NCBI GenBank assembly: GCA_030762895.1
Contig: CM061067.1
Span: forward strand, 55,648,200-55,712,199
Length of the DNA stretch: 64,000 nucleotides
Direction: 5' to 3'
Origin: Sophora flavescens
Taxonomy: Eukaryota; Streptophyta; Magnoliopsida; Fabales; Fabaceae
This document shows, piece by piece, positions 1-12,071 of the stretch. The position numbers were made by a program, and so were the translations under genes. Within the stretch, counting starts at the first letter, position 1. Each line of letters opens with the position of its first letter. A model generated the notes under the pieces. The model saw nothing but the letters and a program-made list of their open reading frames with translations. It did not search any database and was not told the DNA's origin.

Positions 1-3000
1 CGGAGTGTCCTCCAGTAAAACAGAAGCTACGAAGGATGAAAGCATAAATGTCTCTAAAGATCAAGGAGGAGGTTAAGAAACAACTGAATGCAGGTTTCCT
101 AGAAGTTGTAAAGTACCCTCAATGGGTTGCTAACATCGTTCCTGTTCCCAGGAAAGATGGAAAGGTTCGAAGGTGTGTTGACTATCGAGATCTGAACAGA
201 GCTAGCCCAAAAGATGACTTTCCTCTGCCTTACATTGATGTTCTTGTAGATAATACTGCTCAACATGCATTATTCTTTTTCATGGATGGATTCTCAGGAT
301 ATAATCAGATAAAGATGGCACCGGAAGATATGGAGAAAACTACATTTGTCACTTTATGGGGAACCTTTTGCTACAAGGTTATGCCCTTTGGCTTGAAAAA
401 TGCTGGGGCAACATATCAGCGGGCTATGGTGGCTTTATTCCATGACATGATGCATAAGGAGATAGAAGTTTATGTAGACGACATGATCGCCAAGTCCAGA
501 TCCGAAGATGACCATGTTGATAATCTGCAGAAACTTTTTGAGCGGTTAAGAAAGTTTAAGCTCCGACTGAATCCAGCCAAATGCACTTTTGGAGTGAAAT
601 CAGGCAAGCTTCTGGGTTTCATTGTTAGTCAAAGAGGAATAGAGGTTGATCCTGAAAAAGTTCGAGCAATCATCGATATGCCAGCACCTCGAACGGTGAA
701 AGAAGTTTGCGGGTTTTTAGGAAGATTGAAATACATTGCCCGGTTCATCTCCCAACTGACCGCGACATGTGAACCGATCTTTAAATTGCTACGCAAAAAT
801 CAGGCAGTAACATGGAACGAAGATTGTCAAAAAGCCTTTGAGAAGATCAAACAATACCTACAGGAGCCTCCGGTCTTGGTTCCCCTAGTGCCGGGAAGAC
901 CTCTCATCATGTATTTGACTATGCTAGATGAATCGATGGGTTGTGTGTTGGGGCAACACGATGAGTCAGGAAGAAAGGAACATGCCATCTATTATCTAAG
1001 TAAGAAATTCACCAGTTGCGAGGCCAACTACTCACTGCTAGAATGCACTTGCTGTGCCTTGGCTTGGGCGGCTCGCCATTTGAGGCATTACATGTTGTGT
1101 TATACTACCTGGTTGGTGTCCAAAATGGATCCGATCAAGTATATCTTCGATAAGCCTGCTCTGACTGGAAGAATTGCTCGTTGGTAGGTCCTGCTATCAG
1201 AATATGACATTGTCTATTTCACCCAAAAAGCAATAAAAGGGAGTGCTCTGTCAGAATATCTAGCCAATCAGCTAGTAGAAGATTATGGATCGATGCAATG
1301 TGATTTCCCCGGTGAAGATATAATGGCTTTGTTTGATCGCGAACAATCACCACAAAAAGAAAAGTGGACCTTGTTATTTGACAGAGCTTCTAATGCATTG
1401 GGACATGGAATTGGGGCAATACTAATCTCATCGGAAAATGATTATTTCCTGTCACTGCAAGACTTTGCTTTGTTTGTACAAACAATATAGCCGAATATGA
1501 AGCTTGTGCGCTCAGCGTCCTGGCAGCAATACAATCAAAGGCGAGGATACTGGAGGTATACGGGGACTCTGCATTAGTCATCCACCAGCTAAGAGGGGAA
1601 TGGGAAACCCAAGATGCCAAGTTAATCCCGTACCATGATTACATCAAAGGTTTGATTGAGCAGTTTGATGAAGTCACATTCCATCATATTCCCCGAGAAG
1701 ATAACCAATTAGCTGACGCGTTGTCTACCTTGTCCTCGATGTTCAAAGTAAGTGACGAGAGGAACTTACCACTCATCAAAATGGAAAGTCGTGATTATCC
1801 TGCATATTGTCAAGTGATAGAGGAAGAGTCTGATCAAAAACCGTGGTACCATGACATCAAATGCTTCATCCAAAGAAGGGAATACCCTCCGGGCACTTCG
1901 GAAAATGACAAAAGAACTCTAAGAAGACTTGCAATGGGTTTCTATTTAGATGGAGGTATCCTCTACAAAAGAAATCATGACATGGTATTGTTGAGATGCG
2001 TTGACGCAAAATAAGCTAAACGGATCATTGAGGAAGTACATGAAGGATCTTTTGGAACACACGCGAGCGATCATGCAATGGCCAGGAAAATCTTGTGGGC
2101 TGGCCAATACTGGTTGACAATGGAAGCAGATTGCTTTAATTATGCGAAGAGGTGCCATAAGTATCAAATATATGCTGATAAGGTTCATGCGCCGCCAGCT
2201 CCCTTGAATGTCATGACGGCACCCTGACCATTCTCAATGTGGGGAATGGATGTGATCGGGCCAATCGAACCAAAAGCCTCAAATGGGAATCGCTTCATTC
2301 TTGTTGCCATTGGTTATTTCACAAAGTGGGTTGAGGCTGCATCGTATGCCAATGTGACTAGGAATGTCGTGATCAAATTTGTAAAAAGAGAATTAATTTG
2401 TCGTTATGGGTTGCCAAGTGAGATTATCACTGACAATGCGACTAACTTGAACAACAAGATGATGAAAGAGATGTGCGAAAACTTCAAGATAAAGCATCAC
2501 AATTCCTCCCCATATCGTCCAAAGATGAATGGAGCAGTTGAGGCTGCTAATAAAAATATCAAGAAGATTGTCCAAAAGATGGTGGTGACATATAAGGATT
2601 GGCATGAGATGTTACCTTTTGCTTTGCACGGCTACCGTACCTCTATTCGCACCTCGACAGGGGCAACTCCGTACTCTTTAGTTTATGGGATGGAAGCAGT
2701 ACTCCCGATTGAAGTAGAGATCCCCTCATTAAGGGTATTGAGAGAGTCAGAGTTGGAAGAAGCTGAGTGGGTCCAAGATCGACTCGACCAATTAAACCTT
2801 ATTGAAGAGAAGAGATTAGCAGCACTGTGTCATGGCCAATTGTACCAGAAAAGGTTGAAGAAAGCTTACGAGAAGAAGGTACGCCCGCGGCAGTTTTGGG
2901 AGGGTGATCTAGTGCTCAAAAATATTATACCAATCCAAAAAGATCATCGTGGGAAGTGGACCCCGAACTACGAAGGACCTTACGTTGTGAAAAAGGCCTT

Positions 3001-3091
3001 CTCGGGAGGAGCTTTAATTCTCACCAGGATGGATGGGGAAGATCTTCCACTCCCTGTAAACTCAGATGCAGTCAAAAAGTATTATGCTTGA
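1..3091 (+). pseudogene. Tat/Ogre-type Ty3/gypsy pol (RT, RNase H, aRNH, integrase), decayed
   Basis: This is the 3' part of a Ty3/gypsy polyprotein; gag, protease and the 5' LTR lie outside the window. The reverse transcriptase shows the YVDD catalytic motif near 470-482 and the DFPLPYIDVL and MPFGLKNAGATYQR blocks. It is followed by RNase H and then, at about 1330-1735, by a second, archaeal-type RNase H (WTLLFDRAS, GDSALVIHQL, DNQLADAL), which is typical of the Tat clade that includes Ogre. A zinc-binding HHCC region lies near 2036-2170. The integrase core (MWGMDVIGP, ITDNATN, NGAVEAANK) and its C-terminal GPYVV region run from 2237 to 3091. The frame is broken by stops at 45-47, 1185-1187, 2012-2014 and 2225-2227, and by a frameshift inside the archaeal-type RNase H between about 1450 and 1495. 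It is a dead copy. Confidence 0.93.
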
Positions 3092-5040
3092 ACGCATTTC
3101 CCAATGAGAAGAAAAAAAGTGAAAAAATAAAAAAGAAAAGCTCGTTAGGCTGAAAATCTGAAAAGACAGTCTACGCAAAAGTTAGAGCAACCCGCTAGAC
3201 TGAAAACCTGAAAAGGCGGTCTAGGCAAAAGTTAGGGTTCAAAAATAAAATAAACAATGGAAATGTCATCAAGCCGATGAATTGGGGCAATCAGTGGGCT
3301 AGATGCATGAAGACTGGGGCAGATAGCATTCTCAGATGTTGATTAGTAAGCAGTCGATATGGTATGAGAGATACTAACACTAGTCGTAGAAAGAGATGTC
3401 ACTTGAGGAGACGTGTTTCCACTCCACAACCTTTTTTGCAATCCCATACTCCATTGTAATATTTGCTTTGTTTACCTTTTCAGTCCAAATATAATGACAT
3501 TGGCTCCCAATTCTTTTTACCCTTATCTCTTTCTCTTAACTTTTGTCAATTGTGTGTGTGCATTCATCATGATAAGTATATACTGGAATGTGAAACATTT
3601 ATTGGTGTCTTCAAGATGCATTTAGAATTCCCTTGAAAATCTCAAAAGTTCGTAAAGAACGAGATGATCTCCCGACAAAGGGCACCGTAGTCTACGGACA
3701 GGAAGCATAGGGACAATCATTGCAAAGAAAGCATTTTAGTTCATCTCTGGGCTTGTCTGTGATCAACACTTTAAGGGGTCAAGGGTGATATTAAAAACCA
3801 CCTAAAAGATGACAAAATAAAAATAGTAATATATTACAGGCTTTCCTTGTGTTGCATTGAAATCATTTGAGGTTTTCATCAAGCATATAAGACATTTTTG
3901 GCATCATGCATTGGAATTGTTTATCTCTTGTGAGCACAAAACCCAGTAAATTGCACAGACATTGTATGTTTTTACCTTTTATGTCAAGCTTCCGCGGATA
4001 ACCAACTCCGCAAGCTTTTTAACCTTTTTGTTTGCTAGCTTCAACGGATAACCGACTCCGCAAGCTTTTAATCCTTTTGCTTTCAAGCTTCAGCGGATAA
4101 CCGACTCCGCGTGCTTTTTATTTTCTGTCAAGCTTCAGTGGATAACCGACTCTGCAAGATTTTAATCCTTTTTCTTTCAAGCTTCAGTGGATAACCGACT
4201 CCGCGTGCTTTTTATTTTCTGCCAAGCTTCAGTGGATAAACGACTCCGTAAGCTTTTAGCCTTTTAATTTCAAGCTTCAGCGGACAACCGACTCCGCAAG
4301 CTTTCAACTTTTCTTCTCAAGCTTCAGTGGATAACCGACTCCGTAAGCTTTTAACCTTTTAATTTCAAGCTTAAGCGGACAACCGACTCTGTAAGCTTTT
4401 AACTTTTCTTTTCAAGCTTCAGCGGACAACCGACTTCATAAGCTTTTAACCTTTCTTTTCAAGCTTCAGCGGATAACCGACTCCGTAAGCTTTTAACTTT
4501 TCTTTTCAAGCTTCAGCGGACAATCGACTCCGCAAGCTTTCAACTTTTCTTTTCAAGCTTCAGCGGATAACCGACTCCGTAAGATTTTAACATTTCTTGT
4601 CAAGCTTCAGCTGATAACCCACTCCGCATGCTTCTTATTTTCTTTCAAGCTTCAACGGACAACCGACTCCGTAAGCTTTTAACATTCCTTTCCAAGCTTC
4701 AGTGGATAACCGACTCCGCAAGCTTTTAATCCTTTTCTTTTCAAGCTTCAGCGGATAACCGACTCTGTAAGCTTTTAACCTTTTAATTTCAAGCTTCAGT
4801 GGATAATCGACTCCGCGAGTTTCTAATCCTTTTGTTTTCAAGCTTCAGCGGACAAACGACTCCGCAAGCTTTTTATTTTTATGCTCGAAATTCTATGGGC
4901 AATCCTTCCCGTAAGCTCTTTTAATTATGCTTCCTTTTACTCGTCAGCAACCCTCGGTCAAAATTGAAGTTCATGTCTTTACTCGTCTCTTATAATGATA
5001 ATAGGTTAACTACAGTTATACCTACTATCTAATAAGAAAC
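3092..5040 (+). other. 3' untranslated spacer of the Tat/Ogre element
   Basis: About 1.95 kb separates the integrase stop from the polypurine tract. No coding region is visible. At 3145-3235 two near-copies of a short block (ctgaaaa...cagtctacgcaaaagttag) follow each other. From about 3986 the spacer is filled by the hairpin tandem repeat described separately. Long, repeat-bearing 3' spacers are usual in Ogre-like elements. Confidence 0.8.
3986..4886 (+). repeat. 19-copy, about 48-bp tandem repeat with hairpin units
   Basis: Nineteen imperfect copies of a 46-50 bp unit follow one another. Each has the core AAGCTTCAGCGGATAACCGA, then CTCCG(C/T)AAGCTTTTAA and a T-rich linker. The two ends of the core are inverted complements (AAGCTT-cag-CGGA against TCCG-ca-AAGCTT), so every unit can fold into a stem of about ten base pairs. 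Copies vary mainly at CGG/TGG, ATAA/ACAA and the linker length. The array lies between integrase and 3' LTR of the Tat/Ogre element. Confidence 0.9.
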
Positions 5041-5057
5041 AAGTAAAGAGGGGCAGC
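5041..5057 (+). promoter_or_regulatory. Polypurine tract of the Tat/Ogre element
   Basis: The purine-rich run aagtaaagaggggcagc lies directly before the TGTGAACACC start of the 3' LTR. It is the expected primer site for plus-strand DNA synthesis, and the AGAGGGGCAGCTGT junction is typical of Tat-clade elements. Confidence 0.85.
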
Positions 5058-7249
5058 TGTGAACACCTAATTTTGTCCGGATGTTTTATTTAATGTTTTG
5101 AAGAAAATAATAGACAAAAATGATAAATAAAAATAAAAGAAAAAAAAACACTTTGTAAAAAAATTTATTCTTTGCCCATTACATCATCAAATTGAGCCCA
5201 TTTTCGTTTTTTGTTCCAAATTATCTTTTGGGCCCATTATCCCAAACCCTACCAAAAATTGTTTTTATTATTCTGATTTGTTAAAATATAAAATAATAAA
5301 AAGTAAAAAAAAAATTTTAAAAATGCATGCTCCCACACTTGTACCCCTCTTTGTCATCTTCTTCTTTTTCAGAAAAAAGGGGGATAATGGTACAACCCTC
5401 CCTACCCTTACACCAGCCAAGCAAGGTGGTGAAGCAAAAGCTGATTTGCTCCCCACTACTTGTACCCACACCAGCTGGCCTAACAAACCTGTTTGTCATC
5501 TTCTTCTTTTTGTGCTATATATTGCATTGAACAATGACAATAGGGGGGGGGGGGGGGGGGATTGGCTCTTATCAGCTAAAAAATAAAGCAAGAACAGGCC
5601 CGAGATTTTCTCTGCCTTTTACGATTTCCTTCTCCTTCTTCCACGTTATTTCTTCTTCTGCTTCAGCATAATACCCTCTCATCTTCCATCTAACTTTTCT
5701 CCCTAAACTTTGAAAACCCACTTCTCCTCCTCTCAAAAGATCAACGCACGCTGCCCCTAGGAGTCGCTCAGCTGCCGCTCGCCAGCACAAGGGAGACGAC
5801 CGCGTACCAGTTCGCCACCCTCTGCCACGAAGCGTCGTCCTCCGCCGCGCTCAGTCCGAAACGCCCGCCGCTGCGTCGCTGCCGCTCGCCGCCGCCACCC
5901 GTGATCCCACCGTCGTTGGTTTCCAGCCGTCGTCCACCTGAGCTTCCTCCTTCCTGATCCCTGCGCCCAGGTCTGAAGAGGAATGCCTCTGTTTCCTTGT
6001 TTTTTGATCTGGTTTCTTTTCTTATCTTTCTTGTTGCTGTACTATCCCATGGTCTTTCTTTTATGGCTGATTTGAATTGCTGCCAGTTTATTGGGTTCCG
6101 TTTTGCTTTGTACGTTGTGGCAGGGGGCTGATTTTGGTTTACTCCTTTTTTATTTATTTGATCTGTGAGGCCCCATTTTGACTTTTCTTTGTATCGTTTA
6201 TGAAACCCAACAAATAAATAACTTTAAGTACTTTTAGTAAAATTTTCACAAATAAAAACCTTTTGAATTCACGCAACACTCTTCAATGTTGATGTATGAA
6301 TTTTCATCCTCGAGTGTTGTATGAATAGTGGGGGTTTATCGTATAGCTTCGCTATCTTTAACCCTGTGTAATAGTGAATTCCTTCTTTTTGTAAAAATTA
6401 AAATGTTTTCAATTTACTCTTTCTTAAACAAAATTTTATCCAACTTTACAAAAAAATAAATTTCTTTGGATTCATGCAACAATCTACAATATTGATGTAT
6501 GATTTTTCATCCTCAAGTGTTGTAAGAATTATAATGGTTTATCGTATAACACTGTTATCTTGAACCCTGTGTAAAAATGAATCCCCTTTTATTAAGAATA
6601 ATAAAATATTTTCAATTTGCTCTTTTAACAAATTTTATCCAACCTTTTTGTAAAAAAAATAAAATAAAAGATCTCTTTTTAATTCACGAAACAATCTACG
6701 ATGTTGGTGTACGATTTTTTCATCCTCAAGTGGCGTATGAATTGTAAGGGTTTATCATATATCACTGCTATCTTGGATCCTGTGCAGGAGTGAATTTATT
6801 TCAAATTTTTTTAAAAACAAATCTTTCCAAACTCAAATCCTTTTTTTCAAAAAAAATAAAATCAACCGATCAATCAAACATTTTCTAAAGAACTACGTGG
6901 CTTTGAGTTTCCCATCGCACCCGGAAAAATTAATAAAATTAAAAATATTAAAAATTAAAAATAATTCTTTCTTTTAAATATTTTTTGGGGTAAAATAAAT
7001 ATTTAAAAGGTTATTAAAATGTTTTTGCACGATTAACTTGAGGTACCGTTTTTTTTAAACGGGCGATGTGGGGTGTTAACACATTCCCTACTCGTAACCG
7101 ACTCCCGGACTCATCTCTCTCTTTTTTAGACCAGTTTACCTTTAAATAATCGGGTTTTCTAAGATTTTCCCAATAAAATTTTAGTGGCGACTCCTCTGTC
7201 TCTTACCTCTTTTTTTGTTTCGCGGTTCCCGGACGGGACGGTCGCGACA
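5058..7249 (+). mobile_element. 3' LTR of the Tat/Ogre element
   Basis: The LTR begins TGTGAACACC after the polypurine tract and ends GTCGCGACA, giving 2192 bp with TG...CA ends. It holds an 18-base poly-G run at 5543-5560, a GC-rich leader-like block at about 5740-5990 rich in CGCCGCC motifs, and three diverged repeats near 6255, 6462 and 6680. The part from about 7066 (GTGTTAACA, GTAACCGACTCCC, GTGGCGACTC) resembles the conserved 3' end of Ogre/Tat LTRs. The other LTR is not in the window, so the target-site duplication cannot be checked. Confidence 0.85.
6250..6800 (+). repeat. Three diverged direct repeats of about 210 bp inside the LTR
   Basis: Three copies share, in order: a-attcacgcaacaatctac, gttgatgtatgattttcatc, ctcaagtgttgta, gtttatcgtata and ctatcttgaaccctgtgta. 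They start near 6255, 6462 and 6680. Divergence is high, so this is an old internal amplification in the LTR. Confidence 0.75.
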
Positions 7250-7887
7250 GTAATGTTTAGTCGGAATAGGTGTATAATCAACATAGAGTGTAAATTTAAA
7301 GTCGGGTTTAATTATATACTATTGTTGTATGTCGTAGCCCACGAGTTCGTACCCAAATTTGCACCACCTAAGCGTGTGTTTGGAAATGAGTAAATTTCAA
7401 AGTGATGTGTGTTTATAAGAAGCTATTGTGAGTAGTTTCCGTATTTGAAATGTGATTCCAGTTTCCAATCATGTGTGAAGTGATTCCGAACATGCTATAA
7501 GACGAGTGCTTTTAGAAGTGGGGTTTGAACATAACCCAACCCAAAAAAATAGCTCATGAAGAAGCAGTGGCTGCTCTCCAATTACAATCACTATTCAGGC
7601 ATATTTCTATTCAACGCGAGACTCTCAACAAGGGCGTTGTCGATATCAGAGCTTGGGTAATCTACTATACACTTACTGAGTTACACCTCCCCTATGCACT
7701 TCCAAAGTTGAAAGTAGCTAAACAAAATTGCAACTTAGGAACCCCGGTTCAACATTTTTTGGTCACCATCACTTTAGGCCCAAGGCATGATTTTTAATAT
7801 ATGTTGTATTGCCCAGGTCCACATCCAACTTGACTCACTTTTACTTTACTGTGGACCAAATTGGTGGAGTGGTCCATAACTCTGACG
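7250..7887. other. Non-coding flank, no gene recognised
   Basis: No known domain or transposon terminus is visible. A 90-codon open frame at 7525-7797 on the plus strand matches nothing I recognise and has no clear gene context. The region may be old unique DNA or a decayed repeat. Confidence 0.5.
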
Positions 7888-8031
7888 TTGATGAATTGTT
7901 ATTACAAAGCCCAGCTGTTGTCCAAAACAACAAAAGCCTGCTGCTGAAGATTACAATGATATATATTATTAGCTCATGTCATTGTTCAGAGGAGCTGCAC
8001 TGAAATTTAAGGGTATATTTGGAAGTTAATT
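7888..8031. repeat. Family Z repeat, copy 1, left half
   Basis: Shares aattgttattacaaagccca, gttgtccaaaac, ctgctgaagattaca and later blocks with copies at 12072-12365 and 30303-30640. The copy is interrupted after ggaagttaatta; its right half resumes near 9226. The split shows that the 1.2 kb between the halves was inserted into a pre-existing repeat. Confidence 0.8.
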
Positions 8032-8357
8032 AGTGTCTGTTTGGATGAACGTTTGACAAACGTGAGTTTGGATTGAATAGATTTTGTAGAATTGATTTCA
8101 ATGCAATTGAGTTTGAAGTAAAGTAATTTTTGTTTGGATGTTTTTACTTTAAAAACAAGTTTGATGTAAAACCTAGTGTAATTTTTCAATTCAAAAGCAG
8201 AAGCTACTCGAAGCTGCTTCTGGTAGAATCAATTCTGGATGCAAAATTGATTCCACAAACGTGTTGCCAAACACCTCTCTTATTACCAGAATCACATTTG
8301 ACAGGTGGAGAAACACTTCTAGTGTCTCTAAATGTTAAACCAAACACACACTTAAAA
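8032..8357. mobile_element. Tourist-like MITE (copy a)
   Basis: A roughly 325-bp element without coding capacity. It begins GTGTCTGTTTGGATGAAC and ends in the inverted complement, read on the other strand as GTGTGTGTTTGGTTTAAC. TTA flanks both ends, matching the three-base TWA target duplication of PIF/Harbinger MITEs. Internal blocks such as gcttctggtagaatcaattc and ccacaaacgtgttgccaaac recur in the copy at 37866-38117. Confidence 0.7.
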
Positions 8358-9225
8358 AGAGCATGCTATTTGCACTGGTTTTTTTTTCTCCTTACCTGCA
8401 TAATTTTTTGTTTTTTTTCTTTCCAAGAATACCCTTCAAGTAACATCTCCTTCCCACACCCCTTCTGCTGCTGAGGATGTTTGAAAAAATCCCCTTCCGG
8501 TCACGCCATCTTCCGCGGGAAGAAGCTCTCCTTGTTCACCGTCGATGCCTCCAATTCCAACCGCGATAAGATAGCAGTCGTAGACCTCGACCCAACCGGC
8601 ACACCGCTTTTGTTCTTCGTCGACGTCGTCTTCTTCGTCGCCTCTGTTCTTCGTCGCCGTCGTCTTCTTCGTTTTCTTCGTAGCCGTCGTCCCCTTCATC
8701 TTCTTCGTCATGCCAAATTTGTTTTCTGGTATTTACAATCACATCATCCGGAAATTGTTTTCCGGCAACTGATTGGTCGTCCGAGTTTTATTCTCCAGAG
8801 GCAGTAATAAGCCAAAATGTACATGAAACTGAAACCAGGTGCTGAGGTATGAAAACGGTGTTGAGGAGAGGTTCAGGTGCTGCTGTCTAAAGGGCAATTT
8901 TGAAAAAGAAAAGAAAAAAATGATGCAAGCTGTGTGCAGCAAAATTTAAGGTGTCAAAACTTACCCATCGGAAAACATAAGTTCGAATGTGATAAATTTT
9001 TCACCTCCGAATTTGGGTTTTCGAATGTATAAACTGTATATTCGAAAATTAGTTTTCGAGAGTGTAAATTGTATAATTGGATTTTCAGAATTATATTTTC
9101 GGATACTTCCGAAAAATAAATTACGGAGGTTATGTAAATGAAATGAAAGAGTATTTTGAGGAACTTTTTAAAAAAAAGTGTTCCAAGATATGAATAGCAA
9201 AAAAATAAGACGTTAATAACAAAGT
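8358..9225. other. Inserted low-complexity segment with trinucleotide block
   Basis: Part of the sequence that separates the two halves of family Z copy 1. It contains a cttcgtcgtcgt-type trinucleotide block at about 8615-8715, which creates overlapping open frames on both strands. At about 8990-9125 a stretch rich in tcgaa/ttcgaa and ttcggatacttccgaa motifs follows. No protein domain is recognised and its class is unknown. Confidence 0.5.
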
Positions 9226-9400
9226 CGTGGAATTGAAAGGAAGTGAGTCACTTGCCAGTCAAAGCCTTGAGGTTGAATGTCACTCAAAATGGGACGATCA
9301 AGTATGGAACGTCGTGAAGAAAAAGTCCACTTACTTCGCTGGCCAAACTCGTTATACAATAAATATATTCTTTTGTATCTCATTCATTTGAAGTACGAGT
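9226..9400. repeat. Family Z repeat, copy 1, right half
   Basis: Contains aattgaaaggaagtgagtca, caaagccttgaggttgaatg, atgggacgat and ctggccaaactcgttataca, collinear with the right part of the copies at 12072 and 30303. It continues the repeat interrupted at 8031. Confidence 0.75.
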
Positions 9401-10679
9401 CAGTTTTTCAAAATTTTTTATATCAAAAAGTTTAGACGAGGGAAGACGCGTCCTCTTATAAAGTTAGGAAATACCATCAATTTTAACGATAATTTATAAT
9501 AGAATTTATATATTACGTAGGGAAATCTAGAAATCAGATCCAAATCACAGTTATGATTTGGGATAATAAAAATACCAACATTTTTTAAAAGCCATAAGTA
9601 TTTAAATGAAAAACTAAGAATCATATGCGAAATAGAATAAAGATAATATAAAATATTTATTTGGACCAGGTTTGATGATAAATACTACCGTTTAAATAAT
9701 ATAGTCAATAATTTGCTAAAAAAATGTGAATTAAATAACTAATTAGATAATGTTCGAAGTGAAAACATGATTGATATAAGTTACGAAACAATCTTAGTCA
9801 AAGGCTCGTCTACATTTTATTTTATTTTAGGTTAAATATATTTTTAGTCCCTGAAAAAATATTTGATTTTGATTTTGATCCCTGTAAAATATTTTCTTTA
9901 GTTTTTATCTCTCAAAAATATGAAATTATTAAAAAATAACAAATTACAGTTTTGCTCCCTTAAAAATATTTGTTTTCATCCCACTAAAATTTTATATCAC
10001 TGTTTTTAATTCAAACATTCATTTTAGGGTAGATAAATAACATTCATTTTAAGGTTCAAGAAAAACTTTAAGGAAACCACATGTTAACATACACTGCAAC
10101 CGTTATTGAGTATCACTTGATATTACTGTATGACCTTTGTTACATCTACATACATAAGTAGTTAATAGACATCAGACGATAGCAGAGAGCAAAACTAGTA
10201 GATTTTAAATTTTGGAGAGATCAAAATCGAAGAAATGTCTAAGACTAGTTCAAAAAGAAATGAAACACCCAACAGATAAATATTGAACATATTCAATCAT
10301 TCTATTCATTTGATTCTTGAACACATCAAAAGTTTTTAAATCACCAAATAAAATATCTTAGAGCCATTTTACTTTTTAAAACATTTTCAGTTTTCATTTT
10401 CTAAAATTTATATTGATTTTATATTACTAACAAGAATATGGTAGACTCTTATAATAAACAATTGTGACAAAGAAAATATAGAAGACTAGTTAGGGAGAAT
10501 ATATTTCTGTAAACAATGAAAACAAGATTTTGACATTTTCAAAATTTCTGAAAATATTAAATCTTATTTTCAAAAATTGAAAAAGAATATGAGGAGGGAA
10601 ATACTAAAATCAACACATATGAAAATGGTTCTAGAAAGTAAAGAGAACCTTATATCTTGTACAAACTATTGCTCGGAGT
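9401..10679. other. AT-rich intergenic DNA, no gene
   Basis: No coding region is supported. A fragment at about 9830-9990 (ggttaaatatatttttagtc, ccctgtaaaatattt) looks like a widely dispersed legume repeat, but neither end can be defined. The remainder is AT-rich DNA without visible structure. Confidence 0.45.
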
Positions 10680-11045
10680 AACCACAGAAACTTATCCCCA
10701 GAAACTTGTCGAAAGCCATATTATCTGCAATCTGCAATAAAACATAAACAATGCACTAAACAAACAAGAACATTTATTGAGTAAACAAGCAACTGGTTAA
10801 TTAAACCATGTAATATTGAGAAGCAAATTAATAAGAGCAATTAGATGGTTTCATATACTTTTGCAAAGTAAAATAGTTTATATTTCGATCATGATATTTC
10901 CATAGATTTCTAAGATATTCAATTGAAACACTTCAACAATCAGAAAACCCAGAAAGAAAGAACAATGGATCAAAGAAAAGCGTACCCCAAACTACATCTA
11001 AATGAATGACGGGAAACTGTGCGTGCAGTGCGATGGTAAGGAATA

Positions 11046-11205
11046 AATAGGGATGCCAATTTGGACCCTATCCTATGAGTACCAGCAAAATGACCCAAGA
11101 CGGATATGTTAATTAACCGCTTTATGGGTACGTGTTCGGGTATGAGTAATTACCCACAAACAAGAGAGGGTATGGGTACGGGTACGAGTACGAGTACTCT
11201 AGTAC

Positions 11206-11269
<64 letters not shown>

Positions 11270-11715
11270 ATATATAATTATAAGTGTATGTCCATTTTTA
11301 AGAAAAAAATTAATGTAAAAATTCTAAACCTAGGGCTCATTAGTGTTATTCCCTTTCCAGACTTACAATTTCATGAAATTATTGTTTTGGATGTTTGTTG
11401 TGATATTTACTCGTTTTGAATGTTTTAGATGTTTTTATTTAGTTTAATATTTTGGCTTGTAATGTTTCATAAGTAAATTTGGAAGATCTTTGGATAGTTT
11501 TGAATTGAGTTATAATGTTCTTTATGTTCTTTATTGTATTTTTTAGTTAAAGTGAGGGTAACGAGTGCGGGTGTAGGTACTTAGGTACTCCGAATGTATG
11601 GATGAGGGTACTAAAGTTGCTACCCATATGGGTATGGGTTCGGGTACCGGTAATTTTTTCAAATAAGGGTACGGGGACGAGTACTATAGTACCCTACCCA
11701 TTGCTATCCCTTGGA
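11046..11715. mobile_element. Probable hAT-like non-autonomous element with TA tract
   Basis: The left end reads AGGGATGCCAATTTGG and the right end, inverted, AGGGATAGCAATGGG, giving imperfect terminal inverted repeats of about 15 bp of the common plant hAT MITE type. The interior has gggtacgggtacgagtac runs near both ends and a long TA repeat. An 8-bp target duplication could not be recognised, so the class is provisional. Confidence 0.55.
11206..11265. repeat. (TA)n microsatellite
   Basis: About 28 TA dinucleotides in a row within the hAT-like element. It is prone to slippage and to cruciform formation. Confidence 0.95.
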
Positions 11716-12071
11716 AGAAGGACGGGTTAAGTTAAGGAAGGGAAACACAAATAATGAAGGTTAGAAATTGTGGGCTCGACCCTTCCATACGTTAAACATA
11801 AATGGTTGCTTGCTAGGCATGTTTGGTACCATCCATGGATCTTTCATTTTTAGCCACTCATCAAAATAATTAGTCAACTTCTTTGAATTTCATGAAAAAA
11901 TTACTTAATTATCTACTTTGTTTATTATTCTTGAAAAAATAAATATCGTATCTCACTTTTTTTAATCATAATAAATGTCATTTTTACTTGTAAGGTTATG
12001 ATTGACATTTCACACATTAAAATTAAAAATGTGGAGATGAATGTCAAATATGTGGAATGTAGGTAACAGCC

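Larger units (their letters stand above)
10680..12071 (-). repeat. Family X unit X0, split by a hAT-like element
   Basis: A gene-head-like repeat read on the minus strand. 11716-12071 carries the flank and leader (ttaggaattgtgggctc, aaggaagggaaacacaaat), and 10680-11045 carries the intron and first exon. An acceptor (gattgCAG) precedes ATG near 10713 in a short frame that soon stops. The unit resembles the head of the chimeric units at 38428-62461 but lacks plastid 16S sequence. A 670-bp element sits in the middle. Confidence 0.7.

Noticed and set aside
3986..4886. CRISPR-like array
   Set aside because: Units are directly adjacent and imperfect with no unique spacers, and they lie inside an LTR element of a plant.
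5278..5586. Plus-strand frame of 102 codons in the Tat LTR
   Set aside because: Ends in the poly-G run and AT-rich leader; no domain, LTR sequence.
7525..7797. 90-codon plus-strand frame
   Set aside because: No recognised family, no splice or promoter context; may be chance in AT-rich DNA.
8436..8807. Open frames on both strands with Arg- or Glu/Asp-rich proteins
   Set aside because: Produced by a cgt/gac trinucleotide repeat; no domain and no gene structure.
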